Below are positions 34,928 through 41,439 of a DNA stretch of 51,130 bases, piece by piece. Both the position numbers and the translations under genes were made by a program. The notes under the pieces were generated by a model. It saw nothing but the letters and a program-made list of their open reading frames with translations. It searched no databases and was not told the DNA's origin. Positions within the stretch are counted from its first letter, which is position 1, and each line of letters starts with the position of its first letter. The stretch lies in assembly GCA_016191165.1 (NCBI GenBank), contig JACPPF010000155.1:1-51130 (forward strand). Direction: 5' to 3'. Origin of the DNA: Planctomycetota bacterium. GTDB taxonomy: Bacteria; Planctomycetota; Planctomycetia; Gemmatales; Gemmataceae.

Positions 34928-36415
34928 TCAATCCGATGGCCGCAAACGTGAATCGCTCAGGTCGAGTCGGTACATGATCTGATTGTAATCGTACCGCGGG
35001 GTCGCATGCGGATTCCCGGAAAAGGTGTGCGTGTAGGTCCCCTCGAAGTAAAGGTAGCGCCCCTTGGCGAACATCGGATGCTGCTTGGGATTGTAAAAGC
35101 TGTAGCGATCGTGCGTGACAATCTTGACACCGCGGTCCCAGGGGCCGACGGGCGCCTCGGCCTCGGCGTACCAGATTTCACCTAACAGCGACGTGCCGCC
35201 AATCTGCGTGGCGATCAGGATCCAGCGCTTGCGATACTCGTTCCAGTAAACCGACCCCGCGTGCGGCGTCACGCGCTTGCCGGCTGCATCGCGCAGCTGC
35301 CAGCGCGCCTCATCCGCCTTGATTTTTCCCCCGGCGATCAGCTTCGCTTCTTTCTGCGGATCAAGCGCCGGCGCGTTTTTACGCCAGGCATAACGCAATC
35401 GCGCCTTGACGTCGCGATCAAATTGCAATTCATCGAGCCTGCTGCCTTCCTTCAGGCAGGTGAAGGCCTCGTATTGCTTGATATCGAGGAATGCCTTGGC
35501 CGAGGCACGTACGCGTGTCACGGGAAAAGGGTGCGCGAAGTAGACATGATCGCCATAGCGAAACGCGTGCCCCATCGGAAAAATCGGCGCCTTCATGTCC
35601 ACGCCGGCGACCGGCTTGAAGCCCTTCTTGTCGTCATCCCAGACCGCCAGCCCGCGCGCGTAAATCGTCAACGGCGGCTGCACCTTGACATAGGACGCAT
35701 GAAGCCGTTCGCGGTTTCCGTCGTCTGCCAGCGGAACCAGTGTCGTCATCCAGGTCGGTCCCTTGCCCGGAAAGCGCATGGTCTCCTTCGCGAAGCCCCT
35801 GGCATCGACGAAGTAGTCGAGATTGACGCCGACATCCGGATCGAGTCCACCCTTGCCCGGCAGAAGCGAAGTCGCGCCAGGAACGTGGAAGTTGCCGAGC
35901 GGATAGGACGGACGGTTGGTGTCGCCCCAGAACCAGTGAATCTTGCCGCGATAGACGGCGTTCATCACGCTGTCGGAGCCGACGACGAGCCCGTTGAGCA
36001 CCGGTTCCTTGAGCGGTGCCTTCGCGCCGACGAGCACGCTGTCGCGATAGATGCCGCCGCCGGTGATGCGATAGAGCCGCTCGGCGATGTTGAGGCGTTT
36101 GATCTTGAGCGTGGTCGCCCCGCCGGCCTTGACCTTCAACATCTTGCCGCGAATGCCGAACCCGTCCTTGGGGAATTCGTAGCCGTGGCTCGAAACGTGA
36201 AAGAAAACGTCCTTGCCCATCAGCCCTGGTTCGTGAAAGGCGACGACGCCGGCGCTGTCGGTGTAAAGTTTGATGCCGTTGACGGTGCGCAGCTCGACGA
36301 GAGGGACGCCGCGGGCGGTTTGTTCATCCACGACGGTGATGCGGAAGAAGTCCGATGCCTGGCTCGCCACCACGCCGGACACGGCAATGACAATGAAGGA
36401 AAGCACCGCCTGCAT
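34928..36415 (-). CDS. Secreted protein: regulatory-like beta domain plus beta-propeller (glycosidase-like)
   Basis: About 495 residues from ATG 36413-36415; an in-frame TTG at 36439 is possible but overlaps the divergent promoter. Residues 1-24 are a signal peptide (MQAVLSFIVIAVSGVVASQA). About 25-110 resembles a carboxypeptidase-regulatory or prealbumin-like sandwich (FFRITVVDEQTARGVPLVEL). From about 125 the sequence has the look of a five-bladed propeller such as DUF4185/GH43-like proteins: NAVYRGKIHWFWGDTNRP, HWF and WNEYRKRWILIATQIGG. A carbohydrate-related role is a guess; catalytic acids cannot be assigned by eye. The toxin-antitoxin promoter lies upstream on the other strand. Confidence 0.7.
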   Translation of the reverse strand: MQAVLSFIVIAVSGVVASQASDFFRITVVDEQTARGVPLVELRTVNGIKLYTDSAGVVAFHEPGLMGKDVFFHVSSHGYEFPKDGFGIRGKMLKVKAGGATTLKIKRLNIAERLYRITGGGIYRDSVLVGAKAPLKEPVLNGLVVGSDSVMNAVYRGKIHWFWGDTNRPSYPLGNFHVPGATSLLPGKGGLDPDVGVNLDYFVDARGFAKETMRFPGKGPTWMTTLVPLADDGNRERLHASYVKVQPPLTIYARGLAVWDDDKKGFKPVAGVDMKAPIFPMGHAFRYGDHVYFAHPFPVTRVRASAKAFLDIKQYEAFTCLKEGSRLDELQFDRDVKARLRYAWRKNAPALDPQKEAKLIAGGKIKADEARWQLRDAAGKRVTPHAGSVYWNEYRKRWILIATQIGGTSLLGEIWYAEAEAPVGPWDRGVKIVTHDRYSFYNPKQHPMFAKGRYLYFEGTYTHTFSGNPHATPRYDYNQIMYRLDLSDSRLRPSD

Positions 36416-36430
36416 GATCGGTTCACCGGT

Positions 36431-36476
36431 TTGTTTCAAAGGGTTGACAGGCTTATAATTCTGGCTAACCTGTAGC
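36431..36476 (+). promoter_or_regulatory. Promoter and possible operator of the toxin-antitoxin pair
   Basis: TTGTTT at 36431-36436 and TATAAT at 36454-36459 have a 17-nt spacer. The palindrome GCTA-acctg-TAGC at 36464-36476 covers the expected transcription start, a typical place for toxin-antitoxin autorepression. The coding start follows at 36481, with only a short leader. Confidence 0.6.
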
Positions 36477-36480
36477 TAGA

Positions 36481-36813
36481 ATGCGTTATGAAATCATCTT
36501 GGCTCCGGAAGCCGTGGACGATTTGGCACGCCTCAAGGCGAACCGTCGCGCGACAGTCAAGGCAGCGCTGGAGCAACACCTGCGGCACGAACCGGCGAAA
36601 GTCAGCAAGAGCCACGTCAAACGCCTGCGTGGCCTGTCTCACCCCCAATATCGCTTGCGGGTTGACGACGTGCGCGTATTCTACGACATAACCGAAAAAA
36701 CGGTGGAGGTCCTGGCCATTGTCTCCAAAACCGATGCGAACGCCTGGCTCGCGCAAGCAGCCAAACGGGAAAACCAAAGCGGAGAAACCGATGAAGAAGG
36801 CAGCGCTATCTGA
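36481..36813 (+). CDS. RelE/ParE-family toxin
   Basis: 110 residues. The fold is recognisable from MRYEIILAPEAVDDLARLK, then LRGLSHPQYRLRVDDVRVFYDI and VEVLAIVSKTDANAWL, matching ParE/RelE toxins that cleave mRNA at the ribosome or block gyrase. The C-terminal tail beyond about residue 95 is acidic and overlaps the antitoxin reading frame. Gene order is toxin first, as in HigBA and some ParE/Phd pairs. Neighbours are the DGR locus downstream and a divergent secreted-protein gene. Confidence 0.85.
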   Translation: MRYEIILAPEAVDDLARLKANRRATVKAALEQHLRHEPAKVSKSHVKRLRGLSHPQYRLRVDDVRVFYDITEKTVEVLAIVSKTDANAWLAQAAKRENQSGETDEEGSAI

Positions 36814-37033
36814 CGTCAAGGACGACCTGTCGAAATATCTGCGCCTGGCCGAAAAGGAGGGAATCGTCATCACCCGTCACGGCAAACCAGCCGGGGTTCT
36901 GATCGGCTTTGCCGACGAGGACGATTGGTTTGACTATTGTCTGGAAAACGATCCGCGGTTTGTCGAACGGATCGCCGCCGCCCGGCAGAAACTGCGATCC
37001 GGCCAGGGTGTGCGGCTGGAAGACACCGAGTAA
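36791..37033 (+). CDS. Phd/YefM-family antitoxin
   Basis: 80 residues from ATG 36791, preceded by GGAGA, overlapping the toxin end by 23 bp, so translation is coupled. Phd/YefM features are the N-terminal DNA-binding part MKKAALSDVKDDLSKYLRLA, and VITRHGKPAGVLIGF. The acidic C-terminal half (FADEDDWFDYCLENDPRF) is the likely toxin-binding tail. The pair may stabilise this locus. Confidence 0.87.
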   Translation: MKKAALSDVKDDLSKYLRLAEKEGIVITRHGKPAGVLIGFADEDDWFDYCLENDPRFVERIAAARQKLRSGQGVRLEDTE

Positions 37034-37051
37034 CGGATAGGAACGGAGAAA

Positions 37052-37180
37052 TCACCAGCGGCTCAGCACAAGCCGGGCCTCGCGCGCGAGCATCGCTTCG
37101 CCGTCGCCGGTGGCCAGCGTTTCCACGATCTTGCGAGCGTCGGGGGTGCCGATGCGTTCGAGCACCTCCGACCTCGCCGG
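37052..37180 (-). pseudogene. C-terminal remnant of a planctomycete WD40-repeat protein
   Basis: Read on the minus strand from 37180 to the stop at 37052-37054, this encodes SEVLERIGTPDARKIVETLA followed by a basic helix ending in VLSRW. That is the helical tail seen at the end of many Gemmata-type WD40 proteins. No upstream domains remain; homology stops abruptly near 37180. It is probably debris from insertion of the DGR or of the toxin-antitoxin pair. Confidence 0.55.
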
Positions 37181-37691
37181 GACTAATCAAATCTTTAATG
37201 GACGGAGGTCCCACCTGGAGAAAATCAACAGCCCGGCAGGGCCTTCGAGCCTTCCGGCCTACCAGACCTGCTAGGCCTAAGCATCATTTGGCCGGGCCGT
37301 CTATTTGGCGACGCGACGCGGGACAACCGCCTGGACTTTGCACCCTGCAATTGCCGATAATCTTAATGCGGGCCAGGGTCGAGCTTCGCGGTGGTTCGTG
37401 GAACAATCATCCCATGAACCTTCGCTCCGCCAACCGTAACAGGAACGAGCCCACGAACCTCAACAACAACATCGGGTTCCGCGTTTGTTCCTGCCTGCAC
37501 TTCCGAAACTGCCAGTCCGGTAGCCCAGAATCGGCAGGTTCACGAATCTGCCGAGCGCGGCGCCGGAAGTCCTGACCCTGTTCCGGCCATGCCTAGATGC
37601 TTCGGCAGGCGAACAGAAATGCGTGCCCGCATCAGTCTGGTAGGCGCGAGCCGAAGGCCTGATGTGGGACCTTTATCTCAAAGAGACCCTG
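37181..37691. other. Non-coding region carrying the DGR template repeat
   Basis: No supported gene. An open frame runs over 36937-37575 but its ribosome site and codon pattern are poor, and it is explained by the template repeat at 37383-37497, which reads in the same sense as the target protein's C-terminus. The 194 nt between the repeat and avd would belong to the template RNA that primes reverse transcription in known DGRs. Confidence 0.65.
37383..37497 (+). repeat. DGR template repeat (TR), 115 bp
   Basis: It matches the variable repeat over 115 bp without gaps. It has 26 adenines, mostly in AAC codons of the target frame; 12 of them are changed in the variable repeat, and none of the 89 other bases is. 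The last 24 bases (37474-37497) lack adenine and are identical in both, as expected for the initiation-of-homology region. It is presumably transcribed as part of a non-coding RNA upstream of avd. Confidence 0.96.
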
Positions 37692-38051
37692 ATGGCCAAG
37701 GATCTGACCATTCTGAGTGATTTTTACGACCTGATGAAATACATGACGGAACGAATTGAGAAATTCCCGCGTCATCACCGCTATAGTCTCGGCCTGTCGA
37801 TGGAGAATCGGCTGCAACAAATCCTCGGCGCCTTGATCCGCGCCAAATACACAGGCGCCCATGAATCCAAGCGATTGCTGCTCGCAGATGTCAACATCGA
37901 ACTAGAGGTCCTACGCTATCAGGCGCGATTGGCGTTGGAGTGCCGTTGTCTTGCTCCCAATAGCCATGCCCATGCGGCCAAACTGCTGGAATGGGTCGGT
38001 GCCCAAGTGGGCGGTTGGCTGCGCTCGTTGCGTTCGCCCTCAAACCCATGA
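37692..38051 (+). CDS. avd: DGR accessory variability determinant Avd
   Basis: 119 residues from ATG 37692 (after AAAGAGA); an in-frame ATG at 37662 would add ten residues. Avd forms a pentameric four-helix-bundle barrel that binds template RNA and the reverse transcriptase. Family features seen are the four predicted helices and the conserved IEKFPRHHRYSLGLSMENRL near 22-41. The stop overlaps the RT start as ATGA (38048-38051), so the two proteins are translationally coupled. It resembles the bacterial 23S-intervening-sequence (S23) protein fold, but the RT linkage and nearby template identify it as Avd. Confidence 0.92.
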   Translation: MAKDLTILSDFYDLMKYMTERIEKFPRHHRYSLGLSMENRLQQILGALIRAKYTGAHESKRLLLADVNIELEVLRYQARLALECRCLAPNSHAHAAKLLEWVGAQVGGWLRSLRSPSNP

Positions 38052-39157
38052 AACGCCACGGTAAGCTCTGGCCTGACCTCCTCGCCTGGGAGAATCTGCT
38101 CCGGGCCGCTCGCAATGCGCGGCGAGGGAAAAGGCATCGCGATGTGGTGCTACGTTTCGATTTCCATCTCGAACGCAACCTTCTCGATTTGCAGCGCGAA
38201 CTCGCCGCCGGCTCCTATCGGCCTGGTCCATTCCGAAACCACTGGATCGCCCACCCGAAGCGGCGTCTCATTTCGGCGGCGCCGTATCGTGATCGCGTTG
38301 TCCATCATGCGTTGATGAACGTGCTTGTGCCGATTCTGGATCGGCATTTTCATCCCGATACCTATGCTTGCCGGGCAGGCAAGGGGACCCATGCCGCCGT
38401 GCGCCGCTTGCAAGCCCTCATGCGCCGCAATTCCTGGGTGCTACAGTGCGACTTGCGCAAGTTTTTCCCTAGTATCGACCACGAAATCCTGAAAGCGACC
38501 TTCCGCACCCTCATCAAAGATCAAACCCTTCTCGCCCTGATGGACCGCATCGTTGATGCCGGTAATGAACAGGAGCCGGTTTGCGAATGGTTTCCAGGCG
38601 ACGATTTGTGGACGGCCCTGGAGCGCCGGCGGGGGCTTCCCATTGGGAACCTGACCAGCCAGTGGTTCGCCAATTGGTACCTGAACCGCTTTGACCATAT
38701 GATGACCAGCCATTTCGGAGCGGGCGGTTACGTGCGGTATTGCGATGATTTTCTCATTCTCGATCAATCCAGGCAGCGCGTTCTGGAGCTTCTCGAAGCT
38801 GCGCGCGAAGCGTTGGGAGACTTGCGATTGCGAATTCACCCGCACCGGTGTGTTGTCACCCAAACGCGCGGATTGCTTCGTTTTGTCGGTTACCGGGTTG
38901 GGCCGCGGATGATCAAACTGCCGAAAACGAACGTGCGAAAATTTCTTCGCCGGCTGCGCTGGTTGAAGGGGGCTTTTGCCGACCGACGGTTGGGGACCCA
39001 TGAAATCGACAAACGGCTGCAAAGCTGGCTGGGTCATTCTAAACAGGCGAACACTAAGCATTTGGTGAAGCGGCTGGCCAAGGATTGGATTTTTTCGCGC
39101 CGCGCGCCCTCACTTCGTGAGGGCGCGAAAGAAGAAAAAGAAAAGGGAAAAGGGTAA
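38048..39157 (+). CDS. DGR-type reverse transcriptase
   Basis: Copies the template RNA into cDNA with errors at adenines. It is 369 residues from ATG 38048. RT motifs: CDLRKFFPSIDHE (Asp135), GLPIGNLTSQWFANWYLNRF at 196-215, and the active site YCDDF at 231-235 (Asp233, Asp234). In DGR enzymes the motif-4 segment is (I/L)GNxxSQ, where group II intron and retroviral enzymes have QG; IGNLTSQ fits. No maturase or endonuclease domain is present, which excludes a group II intron protein. The C-terminus from about 350 is low complexity (KEEKEKGKG) and contains a hairpin-forming stretch. It is convergent with the target gene, with 23 bp between stops. Confidence 0.95.
   Translation: MKRHGKLWPDLLAWENLLRAARNARRGKRHRDVVLRFDFHLERNLLDLQRELAAGSYRPGPFRNHWIAHPKRRLISAAPYRDRVVHHALMNVLVPILDRHFHPDTYACRAGKGTHAAVRRLQALMRRNSWVLQCDLRKFFPSIDHEILKATFRTLIKDQTLLALMDRIVDAGNEQEPVCEWFPGDDLWTALERRRGLPIGNLTSQWFANWYLNRFDHMMTSHFGAGGYVRYCDDFLILDQSRQRVLELLEAAREALGDLRLRIHPHRCVVTQTRGLLRFVGYRVGPRMIKLPKTNVRKFLRRLRWLKGAFADRRLGTHEIDKRLQSWLGHSKQANTKHLVKRLAKDWIFSRRAPSLREGAKEEKEKGKG
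39103..39127. repeat. GC-rich hairpin between RT and variable repeat
   Basis: CGCGCCCTCAC at 39103-39113 and GTGAGGGCGCG at 39117-39127 form an 11-bp stem with a 3-nt loop. It lies in the last codons of the RT gene and 59 bp beyond the variable repeat's 3' end. It may be a shared terminator or the stem-loop that assists retrohoming in several DGRs. Confidence 0.8.
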
Positions 39158-39180
39158 TAGATTAAAGTACACAGTGTAAA

Positions 39181-41280
39181 TCAGTCCAGGCAGGAACAAA
39201 CGCGGAACCCGACGTCGTTGTAGAGGAGCGTGGGCTCGTTCCTGCGACGGTCGGCGGAGCGAAGGATCAAGGGATGAATGTGCCACGAACCACCGCGAAG
39301 CAAATGTTCACTTCCCGTCGCCGGCCCGGTGGGATCGGTCACTGGCTTGCTGGGATATTCGCCATAAAAATCCGCGCACCACTCCCACACGTTGCCGTGC
39401 ATGTCGTATAGGCCCCAGTCGTTTGCATGCTTCTGCCCGACAGGATGGGTTTTCGATCCAGAGTTTTCGGAAAACCAGGCGTATGGACCAAGGACGCCCG
39501 GATTGTCGCCGAAGCAATACGCGGTCTGCGAACCGGCGCGACAGGCGTATTCCCATTCCGCTTCGGTCGGTAGACGGTAGGTGTGCCCGTCCTTCGCCCC
39601 AAGCTTCTTGCAAAACGCGCAGGCGTCGTTCCACGAAACCCTTTCGACTGGCAAATCGTCTCCCTTGAAATGGCTGGGGCTGTTTCCCATGACCGCTTGC
39701 CATTGCGCCTGCGTGACTTGATGGATGCCAAGGTGGAACCCCTTGGCGATTGTGACGCGGTGGGGCGTCTCATCGTCGAAGCGATCTTTTTCGCCCGGCG
39801 GACTGCCCATGGTGAACGTGTCGGGCGGAATCCAGGCGAACTTCATGCCGAGCTGGTTGGTGACGATGTCGCCGGGCTTGCGGGTTGATGACGATTGCGC
39901 GGGCGCTACCCTGGCGACGGGGATGACGGTGGGGGGGTCCGGTTCACGGGTCGGCGATCCCGACGGCTCGCTGCGCTCGCCATCGGGCATGCGGGCGAGT
40001 TTGACAATTCGTTCATGCAACTCCTGCGCATCTTTCGGCCGATCGTCCACGTCTTGAGCCATGCATTCGCCCAGAAGCTGAACGTGCCCATCGGCGAGGC
40101 CCAGGGCGCGCAAGCGTTTGTCCCAGCCCCAGCCGGTGGGTGCGGAGCGGGACAGGTCGCGCAGCAACAGCTGGTAGCCGATGACGCCCAGGGCGAAGAC
40201 GTCGTCGCGCGGGTCGGGATCCTCGCCGCGCTGTTGCTGCGGCGATGCGTACAGCGGTGTGCAGGCGTAGCGCAGCGTGCCCAGCGATTTGGGCATTGCC
40301 GTGGCGATGCGCGATTGATCGAGCTGTTTTTTCGCCGCGATATGGCCGATGCCGAAGTCGGCGATCAAGAGGTGCAGTTTTTTGGCGAGCCGGCGCACGA
40401 GGATGTTGGCGGGCTTGAGGTCGCGATGGAGGATTGGTTCGGGCAGGCGATGGAACTGCCCGACGATCATGGCGAGATTTTGCCAGATCGCCAGAGCCGT
40501 GGGCACGCGATCGACGCCGGGCTGTTCGTTCCACTCGTTGACCATGCCCGCGAGGTCGCCGCCCTCGATGAGTTCGTATTGCAGCCACGGGGGCGAACTG
40601 TCGAGCTTGTAGTTTTGCAGCGTGACGACGCCCTTGACGTTGGCTAGGCGAACGCGGCCAATGATTGCCCTTTCGTGGTTCAATTGCAGCTGGCGCTTCG
40701 CGTCGGGGTCGGTGCAGAACTTGAACGCGGCGACAAAGCTGGCGTCGTCGATGCGGTGCGCCTTCCAGACTTCGCCCTGCCCGCCGCGGCCCAGCAGTTC
40801 GACAAGTTCCCAGTCACCATGCAAACAGGAAGGCCGTTCGCCCGGTTGAAACTGCGCGAGCCCGACGGGCAAAAGCGCGAGTACGTCGGCCGGGCCCTTG
40901 AACGCCAGCGTCGCAGGCACGGTCGTTCCCGATGGGTCGGCCGGGCGCTTGAGCGCTTGCCGGGTGGCGCCGGGAATCTGCATCAGGTATTGCGAAAGGC
41001 CTTGCTTCATTTCCGGGGAGGCTTGCGGCGCCAGTTCGGCGACGACCTGGGCGACGATCTGCTTGAGTTGCTCGGCCGGAATGGGCCTGGCGACCTCGGC
41101 CAGCTCGGCGCGTGCCTGGCCTTCGCTCGCTTCACCGACCCAGGCCTTGTAGAAATCGTCGCCGACCTCGCACATGTCGGCGAGCAGGTCCAAACCCGCG
41201 GCCTTGGCGATCCACTTGGGAACCTTCGGGAGCACGGCCTTGCCGGCGCAGCGCATGACTCGCTTGATCTTGTCGAACAT
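39181..41280 (-). CDS. DGR target: Ser/Thr kinase fused to FGE-sulfatase/C-type-lectin-fold domain
   Basis: 699 residues. About 1-145 is a helical N-terminal region (GLDLLADMCEVGDDFYKAW) of unknown role. The kinase domain spans about 155-430: glycine loop LGRGGQGEVW at 163-172, VAAFK with Lys187, HRDLKPANIL at 285-294 and DFG at 308-310, all intact. A Pro/Ser/Thr-rich linker (about 431-470) contains a 29-nt palindromic repeat. The formylglycine-generating-enzyme fold covers about 470-699 (FAWIPPDTFTMGSPPGE, RLPTEAEWEYACRAG, YDMHGNVWEW). Its C-terminus, residues 661-697, is encoded by the variable repeat. Catalytic cysteines of true formylglycine enzymes are absent (RSAD where they have RCA), so this end is a binding surface. 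I infer a kinase whose ligand-sensing module is hypermutated. No transmembrane helix or signal peptide is seen, so it is probably cytoplasmic. Confidence 0.92.
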   Translation of the reverse strand: MFDKIKRVMRCAGKAVLPKVPKWIAKAAGLDLLADMCEVGDDFYKAWVGEASEGQARAELAEVARPIPAEQLKQIVAQVVAELAPQASPEMKQGLSQYLMQIPGATRQALKRPADPSGTTVPATLAFKGPADVLALLPVGLAQFQPGERPSCLHGDWELVELLGRGGQGEVWKAHRIDDASFVAAFKFCTDPDAKRQLQLNHERAIIGRVRLANVKGVVTLQNYKLDSSPPWLQYELIEGGDLAGMVNEWNEQPGVDRVPTALAIWQNLAMIVGQFHRLPEPILHRDLKPANILVRRLAKKLHLLIADFGIGHIAAKKQLDQSRIATAMPKSLGTLRYACTPLYASPQQQRGEDPDPRDDVFALGVIGYQLLLRDLSRSAPTGWGWDKRLRALGLADGHVQLLGECMAQDVDDRPKDAQELHERIVKLARMPDGERSEPSGSPTREPDPPTVIPVARVAPAQSSSTRKPGDIVTNQLGMKFAWIPPDTFTMGSPPGEKDRFDDETPHRVTIAKGFHLGIHQVTQAQWQAVMGNSPSHFKGDDLPVERVSWNDACAFCKKLGAKDGHTYRLPTEAEWEYACRAGSQTAYCFGDNPGVLGPYAWFSENSGSKTHPVGQKHANDWGLYDMHGNVWEWCADFYGEYPSKPVTDPTGPATGSEHLLRGGSWHIHPLILRSADRRRNEPTLLYNDVGFRVCSCLD
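39187..39301 (-). repeat. DGR variable repeat (VR), 115 bp
   Basis: On the minus strand this aligns with the template 37383-37497 end to end. Substitutions change codons for residues 667, 668, 671, 672, 677, 679, 685, 687, 689 and 690, for example AAC to CAC, ATC, GAC, CGC, CTC and TAC. Several other template AAC codons (681, 688) are unchanged here. The conserved 3' end encodes GFRVCSCL. Confidence 0.96.
39959..39987. repeat. 29-nt palindromic repeat in the DGR target linker, in frame
   Basis: Arms CCCGACGGC and GCCATCGGG (8 of 9 pair, one G-T) surround the loop TCGCTGCGCTC, which is the complement of GAGCGCAGCGA found in the intergenic copies. It encodes PDGERSEPSG in the linker between kinase and lectin-fold domains. 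Confidence 0.8.
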
Positions 41281-41439
41281 GGCCTGGGAACCTCAACGCG
41301 ATGAAAGATATTGAAGGTTATCAGGTAGTTATTCGCGGCTCAAGGGAAAAGATTTTGCCAAACCGGCGCGGTTCAGTTGCATGGCGATAAAACGGTCGGA
41401 CCACCGATCAGGCCTGGTGGTCAGATATACAATGCCTTG

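Larger units (their letters stand above)
37383..41280. other. Diversity-generating retroelement (template, avd, reverse transcriptase, target)
   Basis: All core parts are present: template repeat 37383-37497, avd 37692-38051, reverse transcriptase 38048-39157, and the variable repeat 39187-39301 in a convergent target gene. All 12 template/variable differences sit at template adenines. The order template-avd-RT with an inverted, convergent target differs from the classic target-avd-template-RT arrangement. One target is visible; remote targets may exist elsewhere. Confidence 0.95.

Noticed and set aside
36937-37575. A plus-strand open frame covering the template repeat
   Set aside because: It only looks protein-like where the template copies the target's coding sense; it overlaps the antitoxin gene in another frame and lacks a ribosome site.
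38048-39157. Group II intron or retron reverse transcriptase
   Set aside because: No maturase or endonuclease domain, IGNLTSQ motif, Avd partner and template/variable repeats all point to a DGR.
39181-39760. Reading the lectin-fold domain of the DGR target as an active formylglycine-generating enzyme
   Set aside because: The catalytic cysteine region is replaced (RSAD) and lies within the hypervariable repeat, so catalysis is unlikely.
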